From NCBI GenBank assembly GCA_963849095.1, contig CAWKGA010000009.1:806001-870000 (forward strand): a stretch of 64,000 bases of DNA, read 5' to 3'. How positions within the stretch are numbered: the first letter of the stretch is position 1; each line of letters begins with the position of its first letter. This document shows, piece after piece, positions 40,462-49,150 of the stretch. The DNA is from JASHUC01 sp963849095 (lineage in GTDB: Bacteria > Pseudomonadota > Gammaproteobacteria > Steroidobacterales > Steroidobacteraceae). The notes beneath the pieces were generated by a model. It was given only the letters and a program-made list of their open reading frames with translations, did no database searches and had not been told where the DNA came from. Made by a program: the position numbers and the translations under genes.

Positions 40462-41631
40462 ATGAAGGCGGCCCGGATCTTTCAGTTGACGACGCTGCTG
40501 CTCGTCGTCATCTCGGCGCTCACCGTCTGCTGGTGGCTGTTCGACCAGCGGCAGTACACGCTCACCCGGATTCATGAGGCCCAGAGGCTTCACGCCGAGC
40601 AGATCGCGGCGGCGCGCGCGCTGCTCGGCGCGGGCGTGCCGGCCGCGCGCGTGCACGCGCTGCTGCCCGATCTCACGGCGAGCGGCGGCGGGCCGGTCGT
40701 CTCGCCCGCGGTGGACCGCAAGCTCGAGGCGGAGCGGCGCCTGCGACTCAACCAGTACCTGTGGGAAGGCGGATTCTTCCTGTGCGCGCTCTGCGCCTGC
40801 ATCGCGGTGATCTGGATCGCGCTGCGCAAGGAGGCGGAGGTGCTCAAGGAACAGGACAACTTCCTCGCGCTGGTCTCGCATCAGTTCAAGACGCCTCTCG
40901 CGAGCCTGCAGCTGTCGCTCGAGACCATGAGTCTGCGCGCGCTCACGCCCGAGCAGCTGCAGACACTGATCGATCGCATGCTGACCGACTTGACGCGCAT
41001 GGAGACGATGGTCTCCCGCATTCTCGATAGCGTGCGCCTCTCGAGGGGCCGCGTGGACCTGAAGCGCGAGCCCGTGCCGCTCGCGAGCGCCGTGAACCGC
41101 GTCGTCGGCCACTTCCAGGAGCGCGCGCGCAGGGACCGCATCCAGATCGAGGCGCAGATTCCCACGGAATTGCAGGTGCTCGCCGATCCGCTCGCGGTGG
41201 ACGTGGTGGTGAGGAACCTCGTCGAGAACGCTCTGAATGCGGTCACCCCGGTCGGCGGCGGCAAGATCGTGGTGAGCTCGCGCCGCACGGGGGCCGCGGT
41301 CGAGCTGTCGGTGCGCGACAGCGGCGTCGGCTTCCGGCCCACGGATGAGGGCCAGCTGTTCGAGAAATTCTCCCGCTTGAGTGCAGGCGTCGGCAGCGGC
41401 TACTACGGCACGGGGCTGGGCCTTTACATCGTGAAGCGCTTGATGCATCTCGTGGGCGGCAGCGTCACGGCGCACAGCGACGGGCTGGGCCAGGGCGCGG
41501 AGTTCGTCCTCACCTGGCCTGTGGCGGGCGAGCCGCAGAGCGGCGAGCGACCGGCCAGGAAGGCCGGGCCGGGTGAGCTATCGCCAGGGATGGCAAAACA
41601 CATCGAGACCCATCGGAAAGAATTCCCGTGA
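40462..41631 (+). CDS. Membrane sensor histidine kinase within the haem cluster
   Basis: 389 residues. Two membrane segments (FQLTTLLLVVISALTVCWWL and LWEGGFFLCALCACIAVIWI) bracket a short periplasmic part of about 70 residues. The transmitter has the H-box VSHQFKTPLASLQLSLETMS (His is the phosphorylation site), the N-box RNLVENALNAV, G1 RDSGVGF and G2 GTGLGLYIVKRL. The signal sensed is unknown. It starts 53 bases after hemL and overlaps the response regulator by four bases. Its place inside the haem operon suggests that it senses haem, porphyrin, oxygen or redox state, but that is inference. Confidence 0.93.
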   Translation: MKAARIFQLTTLLLVVISALTVCWWLFDQRQYTLTRIHEAQRLHAEQIAAARALLGAGVPAARVHALLPDLTASGGGPVVSPAVDRKLEAERRLRLNQYLWEGGFFLCALCACIAVIWIALRKEAEVLKEQDNFLALVSHQFKTPLASLQLSLETMSLRALTPEQLQTLIDRMLTDLTRMETMVSRILDSVRLSRGRVDLKREPVPLASAVNRVVGHFQERARRDRIQIEAQIPTELQVLADPLAVDVVVRNLVENALNAVTPVGGGKIVVSSRRTGAAVELSVRDSGVGFRPTDEGQLFEKFSRLSAGVGSGYYGTGLGLYIVKRLMHLVGGSVTAHSDGLGQGAEFVLTWPVAGEPQSGERPARKAGPGELSPGMAKHIETHRKEFP

Positions 41632-42347
41632 CTCAGGACGCACGAATCCTCGTCGTCGAGGACGATCCCTTTCTCGCGGCGGGACTGGCGGAGAACCTGC
41701 GCGCGGAGGGGTTCACGGTCGATACGCTGGACGACGGTAACCTTGCGGTCGCGTGGTTCGACCGCGAGAGCTGCGATTTGATAGTGCTCGATGTGATGCT
41801 TCCGGGACGCGACGGGTTCGCGGTCTGCAGCGCGCTGCGCGCGCGGGGGACGCTGACGCCGGTACTGTTCCTCACGGCGCGCGGCGACCCCGCCGATCGC
41901 GTCCGGGGTCTCGAGGCGGGCGGCGACGACTATCTCGCGAAGCCCTTCCACCTGCAGGAGTTCCTGCTGCGCGTGCGGGCGATCCTGCGGCGCTGGGAGT
42001 GGTACAAGTCGAGTTCCGCATCGACGCCCGCCGCCATACTGCGATTCAGCGGCAACGAGGTGGACTTCCGCACGTTCCGGGGCCGCTCGTGGAACGGCGA
42101 GGAGCAGGAGCTCACCGAGAAAGAGGCCATGATCCTCAAGGTGCTCGCCGAGAAGCCGGGCGAGATCGTCTCGCGCGAGGATCTGCTCGAGCGGGTCTGG
42201 GGCTACGACGTGTTTCCCTCCACCCGGACGGTGGACAACTTCATCCTGCGGCTGCGCAAGCGGTTCGAGCGCGATCCCGCGAACCCGCAAACTTTCCTCA
42301 CCGTCTGGGGCGTGGGCTACCGGTTCGTGCCGGGGGAGGAGCCGTGA
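41628..42347 (+). CDS. OmpR/PhoB-family response regulator within the haem cluster
   Basis: 239 residues. The receiver domain has acidic residues in VVEDDPF, the phospho-Asp in LIVLDVMLPGRDGF and Lys in DDYLAKPFHL. The C-terminal winged helix (EKEAMILKVLAEKPGEIVSR, EDLLERVWGYDVFPSTRTVD, NFILRLRKRFERDP, VWGVGYRFVP) is a complete OmpR type. It would bind DNA when phosphorylated by the kinase next to it. Its stop overlaps the GTG of hemC, so regulator and haem enzymes share one message. The target genes are not known. Confidence 0.96.
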   Translation: MTQDARILVVEDDPFLAAGLAENLRAEGFTVDTLDDGNLAVAWFDRESCDLIVLDVMLPGRDGFAVCSALRARGTLTPVLFLTARGDPADRVRGLEAGGDDYLAKPFHLQEFLLRVRAILRRWEWYKSSSASTPAAILRFSGNEVDFRTFRGRSWNGEEQELTEKEAMILKVLAEKPGEIVSREDLLERVWGYDVFPSTRTVDNFILRLRKRFERDPANPQTFLTVWGVGYRFVPGEEP

Positions 42348-43318
42348 GTGGAGGCTCTGCCTTGCGGATCGGCACGCGAGCCTCCGAGCTCGCGCTGTGG
42401 CAGGCGAGCCGCGTGGCCGAACTCATCCGGCGGCAGCCGGGCGCGCCGGCCGTCGAGCTGATCCATATCCGCACGGAAGGCGATGCCCGCGCCGACATCC
42501 CCCTCTGGCAGGCGGACGGGCGCGCGTTCTTCACGCGCGAGATCGATCGCGCGGTGCTCGCGAGCGAGGTCGACATCGCCGTGCACAGCCTGAAGGACCT
42601 GCCCACGGCGCTCGATGCCGGACTTGCGCTCAACGCCGTGCTCGAGCGGGAAGATCCTCGCGACGCGCTGCTGTCACGGTCGGCCGAGTCGCTCGAGGAC
42701 CTGCCCGCGGGTGCGCGAGTGGGCACGAGCAGCCTGCGCCGCAGAGCGTTCCTTGCGCGCGCGCGCCGCGATCTCACGGCGCTCGATCTGCGCGGCAACG
42801 TGCCCACCCGCGTGGAGCGGCTCGCCGAGGGCCGGTACGATGCGATCATCCTCGCGGCGGCCGGGCTCAAGCGCCTCGGGCTCGAGCGGCACATCACGGC
42901 GTATCTGCCGCCCGAGCAGTTCACGCCCGCGGTGTCGCAGGGCGCCATCGGCGTCGTGAGCCGCGCCGGCGATCCGCAGTCGGCCCGCTGGCTGCGGCCG
43001 CTCGACCATTTCGCAACGCGCGTCGCGACGCTCGCGGAGCGCTCGCTGCTGCGGCGGGTCGAGGGGGGCTGTCAGGTCCCGCTCGGCGCGCTCGGGCGCA
43101 TCGAGCAGGACCGACTGTCGCTGCACGCGTGCGTGTGCGCCCTCGACGGCTCCTCCTCCATCACCGCGAGCGGTGACTTCCCGCTTGCCGGCGAGGCGCC
43201 GGCCGCCTTTCAGCGCGCCGTGGAGCTCGGCGAGAGAGTCGGCGGGGAGCTGCTCGCGCAAGGAGCCCAGCAGATCATCGAGCGGCAGCGCTCGGCGGTC
43301 GCGGTCGAGCAGCCATGA
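42344..43318 (+). CDS. hemC: Porphobilinogen deaminase (hydroxymethylbilane synthase)
   Basis: 324 residues. HemC joins four porphobilinogens into hydroxymethylbilane. ALRIGTRASELALWQA opens the fold, HSLKDLPT, GTSSLRRRAF and DLRGNVPTR are the substrate- and cofactor-binding loops, and Cys in RRVEGGCQVPLGA holds the dipyrromethane cofactor. I chose the GTG at 42344, which overlaps the regulator stop as GTGA; a TTG at 42362 is an alternative. The stop overlaps the hemD start in the same way. Confidence 0.96.
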   Translation: MSGGSALRIGTRASELALWQASRVAELIRRQPGAPAVELIHIRTEGDARADIPLWQADGRAFFTREIDRAVLASEVDIAVHSLKDLPTALDAGLALNAVLEREDPRDALLSRSAESLEDLPAGARVGTSSLRRRAFLARARRDLTALDLRGNVPTRVERLAEGRYDAIILAAAGLKRLGLERHITAYLPPEQFTPAVSQGAIGVVSRAGDPQSARWLRPLDHFATRVATLAERSLLRRVEGGCQVPLGALGRIEQDRLSLHACVCALDGSSSITASGDFPLAGEAPAAFQRAVELGERVGGELLAQGAQQIIERQRSAVAVEQP

Positions 43319-44109
43319 GCGCTCGCGCCTCGATCCCTGCGTTGCGCGGCGTCGAGGAAGCGCGCGCCGCCGTGGTCGTGACGCGCGACGAGCCCCGCGA
43401 TGGGCCGCTCAGCACGCGCCTGCGGGAATTCGGGCTGGAGGTGCTGTCCTGGCCCGTCGTGCACGTGGGACCGCCCGCGGATCCCACGCCGCTCGACGCT
43501 GCGCTCACTGAGGCCGCGGCACTCGACTGGATCGTCTTCGCGAGCCGGCACGCGGTGAGCGCCGTGACGGCCCGGCTGCCGTCACCGCCGAAAGGCGTAC
43601 GGGTGGCCGCGGTCGGAGCCCGCACCGCCGAGGCGCTCCTCGAGCGCCAGTGGCCGCCGGATATCGTGCCGGAGCAAGCGAGCGCCGCGGCGCTCATCGC
43701 CGCACTCGCGCCGGTGATGGCGCGCGGTGCGCGCGTGCTGTTTCCGGCGAGCTCGCGGGCATTGGCGACGATTGCCGCGGGACTGCGCGAGCTCGGAGCG
43801 GAGGTGCACCAGGTCGAGGCCTATCGCACGGATGCCGCCGGACTCGACGTGAGCGCGTGCCGCTCGTGGGTCGATCGAGGCGCCGTCGGTGCGGTGACCT
43901 TCACCAGTCCCTCGGGCGTGGAAGAGCTCGAGCGCGCCCTCGGGCGCGCGCACTTCGAGCGGCTGCTGTCGAGCTGCTCCGCCGTCACACTCGGCTCGAC
44001 GACGGCGCGTGCGCTCGCCGAGCATGGATTCGAGTCGGTGCTCGCGCAGCCGGCGACGCTCGACGGACTCGCCGCGACGACCTACCGACACTGGAGCCTG
44101 AGGTCATAA
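43315..44109 (+). CDS. hemD: Uroporphyrinogen-III synthase
   Basis: 264 residues. HemD closes hydroxymethylbilane to uroporphyrinogen III with inversion of ring D. The family is weakly conserved. Supporting stretches are AAVVVTRDEPRDGPLSTRLR, LDWIVFASRHAVSAVTARLP, VAAVGARTAEALLERQWPPD, VLFPASSRALATIAAGLREL, VEAYRTDAAGL and AVTFTSPSGVEELERAL. Position directly after hemC, with a four-base overlap, is the usual arrangement and confirms the call. Confidence 0.93.
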   Translation: MSARASIPALRGVEEARAAVVVTRDEPRDGPLSTRLREFGLEVLSWPVVHVGPPADPTPLDAALTEAAALDWIVFASRHAVSAVTARLPSPPKGVRVAAVGARTAEALLERQWPPDIVPEQASAAALIAALAPVMARGARVLFPASSRALATIAAGLRELGAEVHQVEAYRTDAAGLDVSACRSWVDRGAVGAVTFTSPSGVEELERALGRAHFERLLSSCSAVTLGSTTARALAEHGFESVLAQPATLDGLAATTYRHWSLRS

Positions 44110-44112
44110 CCC

Positions 44113-45090
44113 ATGGGATTTCCCATCTCGAGACCCCGCCGCCTGCGCCAGTCCGACGCCTGGCGGCGCCTCGCGCGCGAGACGCGCTTGAGCCGCGACG
44201 ACTTCATCTATCCGCTGTTTCTCGTGCCGGGCGCGCGGGTACGCCATGCGGTCGAGAGCATGCCGGGCATCTCCCAGCTCTCGGTGGACGAATGCGCGGC
44301 GGAGGCCGAGCGTGTCGCGGGGCTCGGCGTCCCCGCGGTGATCCTCTTCAGCGCGCCCGCGGAGAAGGACTCCCGAGCCTCCGCCTTTCTCGATCCGAAT
44401 GGGCTCGTGCCGCTCGCCATCCGAGCGATCAAGGCCGCCTGTCCGGATCTCATCGTGTGGGCGGACGTGTGCCTGTGCAGTGCCACCGACCACGGCCACT
44501 GCGGTCACGTGCTCCCCTCGGGCGCGATCGACAACGACTCCTCCATAGAGACCCTCGCGCAGGTCGCTCTCAACTACGCGCGGGCCGGCGTCGATGCCGT
44601 CGCGCCGAGCGACATGATGGACGGCCGCGTGCTCGCGATCCGGCAGCTGCTCGACCGCAACGGGCATGCCGGCACGCCCATCGTCTCCTACGCCGCGAAG
44701 TACGCCTCGGCATTCTACGGACCGTTTCGCGAAGCGGCGGATTCCGCGCCGGCCTTCGGCGACCGCCGCTCGTATCAGATGGATCCGGCGAATGCGCGCG
44801 AGGCCCTGCGCGAGGTCGAGCTCGACGTGGAGGAGGGCGCGGACATGGTGATGGTGAAGCCCGCGGGTCCGTACCTCGACGTGATCCGGCGGGTGCGTGA
44901 GCGGGTCGAGGTGCCGGTGGTCGCGTACCAGGTCTCCGGCGAGTACAGCCTCATCAAGGCGGCGAGCGCTCGCGGCTGGATCGACGAGCGAGCCGCGGCG
45001 CTCGAGACGGTGACCGGCATCCGGCGCGCCGGCGCGGATCTGGTCATCACTTACTTCGCTCCGGACCTGTGCCAATGGCTGCAGCCTTGA
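44113..45090 (+). CDS. hemB: Porphobilinogen synthase (delta-aminolevulinate dehydratase), zinc type
   Basis: 325 residues. HemB condenses two 5-aminolevulinates into porphobilinogen. The zinc ligands are present as C-x-C-x7-C in DVCLCSATDHGHCGHVL, so this is a zinc-dependent form. The active-site lysines are in VSYAAKYASAFYGPFRE and MVMVKPAGPYLDVI, and the substrate motif VAPSDMMDGRV is intact. The gene follows hemD after three bases, and its end overlaps the hemE start. Confidence 0.97.
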   Translation: MGFPISRPRRLRQSDAWRRLARETRLSRDDFIYPLFLVPGARVRHAVESMPGISQLSVDECAAEAERVAGLGVPAVILFSAPAEKDSRASAFLDPNGLVPLAIRAIKAACPDLIVWADVCLCSATDHGHCGHVLPSGAIDNDSSIETLAQVALNYARAGVDAVAPSDMMDGRVLAIRQLLDRNGHAGTPIVSYAAKYASAFYGPFREAADSAPAFGDRRSYQMDPANAREALREVELDVEEGADMVMVKPAGPYLDVIRRVRERVEVPVVAYQVSGEYSLIKAASARGWIDERAAALETVTGIRRAGADLVITYFAPDLCQWLQP

Positions 45091-46154
45091 GGCCGGGTCG
45101 AGACTCCGAGCGCTCGAGCGGCGGGGCGGTGTTCCTCGACGCCTGCCGGCGCCGGCCCGTTCCCTATACCCCCGTCTGGATCATGCGTCAGGCGGGCCGC
45201 TACCTGCCCGAGTACCGCGACCTCCGGGCGAAGGTCGATTTCGTCACGCTCACGCGCAGCGCCGAGCTCGCCGCCGAAGCGACGTTGCAGCCGCTGCGCC
45301 GCTACCCGCTCGATGCCGCGATCCTGTTCAGCGACATCATGACGCCGCTTCAGGGCATGGGCGTCGGGCTCGAGTTCAATCCCGGTCCGCTCGTGCGCAA
45401 CCCCATCCGCACGCCGGCCCAGGTCGATGCGCTGCCACAGCTCGACCCGCAGCGCGATGTCCCGTTCGTGCTCGACGCCGTCCGGCTCGTTCGCGCCCAG
45501 GCGCCGCGAGGTGTGCCGCTCATCGGCTTTGCCGGCGCTCCGTTCACCTTGCTCTGCTATCTCGTCTGCGGGCGGCCGTCGAAGGAGTTCTCGGAGGCGC
45601 GCACGTTCCTCTACGCCGAGCCGCAGACGGCCGAGCGCTTGCTCGATCGGCTGGCCGATGCGATGGCCGCGTATCTCGCCGCCCAGGCGGCTGCGGGCGC
45701 CCAGGCGCTCATGCTGTTCGAATCGTGGGCCGGATTGCTCGGCGTCCGCGAGTACCGCCGCTTCGCCCTGCGCGGTGCCAAGCGGGTCGTCGCGGCGCTG
45801 CGCCCGCTCGGCGTGCCGCTCATCTACTACCTCAATCAGGGCTCCGCGCTGCTGGAGGCGGTGAGCGAGCTCAACGTGGACGTGGTGGGTGTCGACTGGC
45901 GCTCGCCTCTCGGGGCGGCGCGGCGAGCGCTCGGAGCGGACAAGGCGGTGCAGGGCAATCTCGATCCGGCCGCCCTGTTCGCCGAGCCGAGCGAGCTCGA
46001 GCGCCACATCGACGTGGTCCTCGATGAGGCGGGCCCTCTCCCTGGGCACATCTTCAATCTCGGCCACGGCATCTGGCCGGATACCGATCCGGACGCCGTC
46101 GCCCGGATGATCGATCACGTGCACGAGCGCACGGCGCAGGGAGCGCGGGGATGA
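45075..46154 (+). CDS. hemE: Uroporphyrinogen decarboxylase
   Basis: 359 residues. HemE removes four carboxyl groups from uroporphyrinogen III. The start motif TPVWIMRQAGRYLPEYRDLR is diagnostic, and AILFSDIMTPLQGMGVGLEF and GFAGAPFTLLCYLVCGRPSK match the family. The end contains QGNLDPAALFAEPSELERHI, FNLGHGIWPDTDPDAV. I chose the ATG at 45075, inside the end of hemB; a GTG at 45069 is possible. The four-base overlap with hemF implies coupled translation. Confidence 0.97.
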   Translation: MAAALRPGRDSERSSGGAVFLDACRRRPVPYTPVWIMRQAGRYLPEYRDLRAKVDFVTLTRSAELAAEATLQPLRRYPLDAAILFSDIMTPLQGMGVGLEFNPGPLVRNPIRTPAQVDALPQLDPQRDVPFVLDAVRLVRAQAPRGVPLIGFAGAPFTLLCYLVCGRPSKEFSEARTFLYAEPQTAERLLDRLADAMAAYLAAQAAAGAQALMLFESWAGLLGVREYRRFALRGAKRVVAALRPLGVPLIYYLNQGSALLEAVSELNVDVVGVDWRSPLGAARRALGADKAVQGNLDPAALFAEPSELERHIDVVLDEAGPLPGHIFNLGHGIWPDTDPDAVARMIDHVHERTAQGARG

Positions 46155-46990
46155 GCCTCTCCCCCGCCGCAGAGCAGTTCGCGCCGGCGGCGGCGGCGTA
46201 CTTCCGCGAGCTGCAGGCGCAGATCTGCACCGCGTTCGAGGCGTTCGAGGACACGGCGCGGTTCGAGGCGCGTTCGTGGAGCAAGCCGGCCGGGCATCGG
46301 CTGGAGGGCGGCGGCGAGAGCCGCCTGATGCGCGGCGCCGTGTTCGAGAAGGTCGGCGTCAACGTGAGCCACGTGTGGGGTTCGCTTGCGCCGCAGTCCC
46401 GCTCGCAGATTCCGGGCGCCGAGGAGTCCGAGGGCCGCTTCGTCGCGACCGGGATCTCCCTCGTCGCCCACATGGCGAATCCCCATGTGCCCACGGTGCA
46501 CCTGAATCTGCGCTTCATGGGCACCAGCCGCGGGTGGTTCGGCGGAGGCTCCGATCTCACCCCGACGTTCCCGTTCGAGGAGGACACGGCGGAATTCCAC
46601 AAGGCACTCGAGCAGGCCTGCGAGACCTACCGGCCCGGGGCGTACCGCGAGTTCAAGGAATGGTGCGACCGGTATTTCTACCTGCCGCATCGCCGCGAGC
46701 CGCGCGGCGTGGGAGGAATCTTCTTCGATGAGCTCTCGAGCGGGGATCTGCAGGCCGACTTTGCGTTCGTGCGGCGCGTGGGCGCCGCGTTCTTGTCCGT
46801 CTATCCGCGGATCGTGGAGCGCCGCAGACGCGCAGCCTTCGACGAGGAGGCGCGCGACCGGCAGCTGGTGAAGCGGGGCCGTTACGTGGAGTTCAATCTC
46901 GTCTACGACCGCGGCACGAAGTTCGGCTTCGCCACGGACGCGGACCCGGATGCGTACCTGATGAGCCTGCCGCCCATCGTGAAATGGTGA
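46151..46990 (+). CDS. hemF: Oxygen-dependent coproporphyrinogen-III oxidase
   Basis: 279 residues. HemF converts coproporphyrinogen III to protoporphyrinogen IX using O2. Clear motifs: FEKVGVNVSHVWG, NPHVPTVHLNLRFM, WFGGGSDLTPTFPF, FKEWCDRYFYLPHRREPRGV, GGIFFDELSSGD and RYVEFNLVYDRGTKFGF. Slightly shorter than the usual 300 because the N-terminus is short. It is the last gene of the cluster. The anaerobic HemN route is not present in this window, so the cluster as seen implies an aerobic lifestyle. Confidence 0.97.
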   Translation: MSLSPAAEQFAPAAAAYFRELQAQICTAFEAFEDTARFEARSWSKPAGHRLEGGGESRLMRGAVFEKVGVNVSHVWGSLAPQSRSQIPGAEESEGRFVATGISLVAHMANPHVPTVHLNLRFMGTSRGWFGGGSDLTPTFPFEEDTAEFHKALEQACETYRPGAYREFKEWCDRYFYLPHRREPRGVGGIFFDELSSGDLQADFAFVRRVGAAFLSVYPRIVERRRRAAFDEEARDRQLVKRGRYVEFNLVYDRGTKFGFATDADPDAYLMSLPPIVKW

Positions 46991-47005
46991 TCGGCAGCCG
47001 AGCGA

Positions 47006-47020
47006 GCACCGCTCCGGTGC
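47006..47020. terminator. Hairpin after the haem cluster
   Basis: GCACCG-CTC-CGGTGC is a perfect six-base-pair stem 16 bases after the hemF stop, between hemF and the end of a small convergent gene. There is no T-run, so function is uncertain. Confidence 0.35.
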
Positions 47021-47023
47021 GGC

Positions 47024-47224
47024 TCACGCCCCGTGTGCCTTGCCCGTCACGGAGTGGGAGTGGGCGTTCATCATCTCTTCGACGTAACGGCTGAGGCGTG
47101 GCTCCGTGGACGGCCACAGCGATGCGATCGCTCCGGCCTTCGCGGCGGTCCAGCGCGATGCGACCAGGCCGGCTTCTGTCATGGCGGCTTTGGGCCAGCC
47201 GCGCAGCCTTGCTTTGTCTTTCAC
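47024..47224 (-). CDS. Small protein of unknown function
   Basis: 66 residues, leftward, starting at a GTG with GGGGAT a few bases upstream. The product (MKDKARLRGWPKAAMTEAGL, VASRWTAAKAGAIASLWPST, EPRLSRYVEEMMNAH...) has a balanced composition and aromatic residues, unlike the Arg-rich antisense frames nearby. I do not recognise a family. It ends just behind the 3' end of hemF, convergent with it. An overlapping alternative frame starting at an ATG five bases further upstream looks non-coding. Confidence 0.5.
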   Translation of the reverse strand: MKDKARLRGWPKAAMTEAGLVASRWTAAKAGAIASLWPSTEPRLSRYVEEMMNAHSHSVTGKAHGA

Positions 47225-47662
47225 GCGACATCCCCTTTATTTGATGCTCCTTATCCTGATGACGCATATAACACCACGAAGTTCCGAGGAAATGTGTCCA
47301 CCGGCGCCAGCAAGCATTACAGGATCATTACATCGCGTGTTGCGCCGCCGCGATGCAGCCGCGCAACCTCATCGATCCCACGGCCGAGCTTCCCGCCGCT
47401 CGAGAGAGGGGTCGAGCGACAACGCGAGACGCTGGGATCGAAGACGTGATGAAATGCCCAAGCTGAATTGGCGGGTGCCGTTCAGTCGGAGCAGCAGAGC
47501 GAGTGAGCAGGAGAACCGTCTCGAAAATTTGACATATGCTCGCAAAAGGCGCCATCGACACCGTGCGAGAAATTCGCCTCCCCACGCCGCGGATCTGCCG
47601 GTAATCTGTATGGCCTCAGCCTATACGACAACATTGCGCTGCAAAAAAGGTTGTGCCCTGGC
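47225..47662. other. Intergenic region before the PAS kinase
   Basis: About 440 bases of somewhat lower GC with no convincing gene. A 37-codon rightward frame (47352-47465) without a ribosome site is not protein-like enough to call. Promoters for both flanking genes must lie here, but I see no clear -35/-10 pair. Confidence 0.4.
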
Positions 47663-49150
47663 ATGAACGCCTCAGTGCACGCCGTCACGGGGCCGGGCGA
47701 TCTCACCGCGTCGCCGGAAAATCAGGCCCACCTCCAGGCGCGGCTCGAGACAGCCGTGTGGGGCGCCGGCATCGGGCTGCGGGAGATCGATCTGCAGCAA
47801 GACTGTGCCCGCTGGTTCAGCGACTGGTGCGAGCGGCTGAGCGTCGATCCCTGCGCAGGCCCGAGCCACGTCGTGCGCTGGGGCGCGAACGTCCATCCGG
47901 ACGACGTGGAGGAAGCCTCGCGGCGCTTTCGCGCCCACCTCGCCGGCGAGGAGGAGTACTACGACGCCGAATATCGCATCCGCGACAAGGCCGGGCGCTG
48001 GCGCTGGCTGTTCGAGCGCGGCCGCGTGGTCGAGCGCGCGCCAGACGGCGCCGCGATGCGCATGGTCGGCGTGTGCATGGACATCGACGCGCGCAAGGAC
48101 TCCGAGCTCGATCTTCAGAGGAGCCGCAAACGCCTGGAAGTGGCGCTGGAGAGCGCGCGCGGCGGCCTGTGGGATCTCGACGTCGCGGCCGGCGAGCCGC
48201 GCCACACAGGCTTCTTCTACCGCATGCTCGGCGTCGAGGGTGGGCCAGGCCACGACTCTCCGCTCTGGTCGAGCCGGGTGCATCCGGAGGACGGAGCGAG
48301 AGTGCGGGAAGCGATGCGGCGCGCGATCGACGGCACCGATGAGCTGTACGAGGCCGAGTACCGCCTGCGGCACGCCGACGGCACCTGGCGCTGGGCGCTC
48401 GACCGCGGCCGCGCGCTGGAACGCGACGCCTCGGGCAAGGCGCGGCGGTTGGTCGGCTTCATCGTCGAGATCGCCGATCCGCACAGCCTCGAGCGCGAGA
48501 TCATCGAGATCGCCAACCGCGAGCAGCAGCGCATCGGCAACGATCTGCACGACGGCCTGGGCCAGGATCTCACGGGGATCGCACTGATGCTGCGCGGGAT
48601 CGGCGCGCAACTGCGCAAGGAGGGGTCTTCGGCGTGCGTCAACATCGAGGATGTCATCGGCCTCGTGAACGCCGCTATCGAGAATACGCGCGCGCTCGCG
48701 CGCGGGCTGTCCCCCGTCAGCGCGGAGCGCGACGGACTCGCTGCGGCACTCCAGGCGCTCGCGGCGCGCGCGACCGAGCGCTATGGCATCCCTGTCACCT
48801 TCGAGGCGCGCGTTACCCAGTGCCTGCCCTTCGACGACACCGCGGCAACGCACCTGTACCGCATTGCGCAGGAGGCGCTCACGAACGCGCTGCGGCACAG
48901 CCTCGCGACCGCGGTGACGGTCTCCCTCGCCACCACGGTGAGCGAGGTGCAGCTGCGAGTGACGGACAACGGCCGCGGATTCTCCGGGACGGCTCTCGAG
49001 GAGTCGGACGGCCTCGGCCTGAAGATCATGCGCTACCGCGCCCAGATGCTCGGCGGTAATCTCGCGTTCGGGAACGATATGGCCGGCGGCGCGATCGTGC
49101 GCTGCTCGTGCCCGCTCCATCATCCGCCCGGCGGCGCCGGCGATTCATGA
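47663..49150 (+). CDS. Soluble PAS-domain sensor histidine kinase, NarX/DesK-type transmitter
   Basis: 495 residues, no membrane segment. Two tandem PAS domains of the PAS_3 kind come first (HPDDVEEASRRFRAHLAGEE, EYRIRDKAGRWRWLFERGRV; then HPEDGARVREAMRRAIDGTD, EYRLRHADGTWRWALDRGRA). They are followed by a HisKA_3 domain with REQQRIGNDLHDGLGQDLTG (phospho-His in NDLHD) and a HATPase domain (IAQEALTNALRHS, DNGRGFSG, GLGLKIMRYRAQMLGG). It would sense a cytoplasmic small molecule and phosphorylate the regulator encoded next, whose start overlaps by four bases. I chose the ATG at 47663. Confidence 0.92.
   Translation: MNASVHAVTGPGDLTASPENQAHLQARLETAVWGAGIGLREIDLQQDCARWFSDWCERLSVDPCAGPSHVVRWGANVHPDDVEEASRRFRAHLAGEEEYYDAEYRIRDKAGRWRWLFERGRVVERAPDGAAMRMVGVCMDIDARKDSELDLQRSRKRLEVALESARGGLWDLDVAAGEPRHTGFFYRMLGVEGGPGHDSPLWSSRVHPEDGARVREAMRRAIDGTDELYEAEYRLRHADGTWRWALDRGRALERDASGKARRLVGFIVEIADPHSLEREIIEIANREQQRIGNDLHDGLGQDLTGIALMLRGIGAQLRKEGSSACVNIEDVIGLVNAAIENTRALARGLSPVSAERDGLAAALQALAARATERYGIPVTFEARVTQCLPFDDTAATHLYRIAQEALTNALRHSLATAVTVSLATTVSEVQLRVTDNGRGFSGTALEESDGLGLKIMRYRAQMLGGNLAFGNDMAGGAIVRCSCPLHHPPGGAGDS

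Noticed and set aside
47352..47465. 37-codon frame before the PAS kinase
   Set aside because: No ribosome site, Arg/Pro/Ala-rich, no support for coding.
47672..49123. Leftward frame opposite the PAS kinase
   Set aside because: No ribosome site and no domain; the kinase motifs are on the rightward strand.
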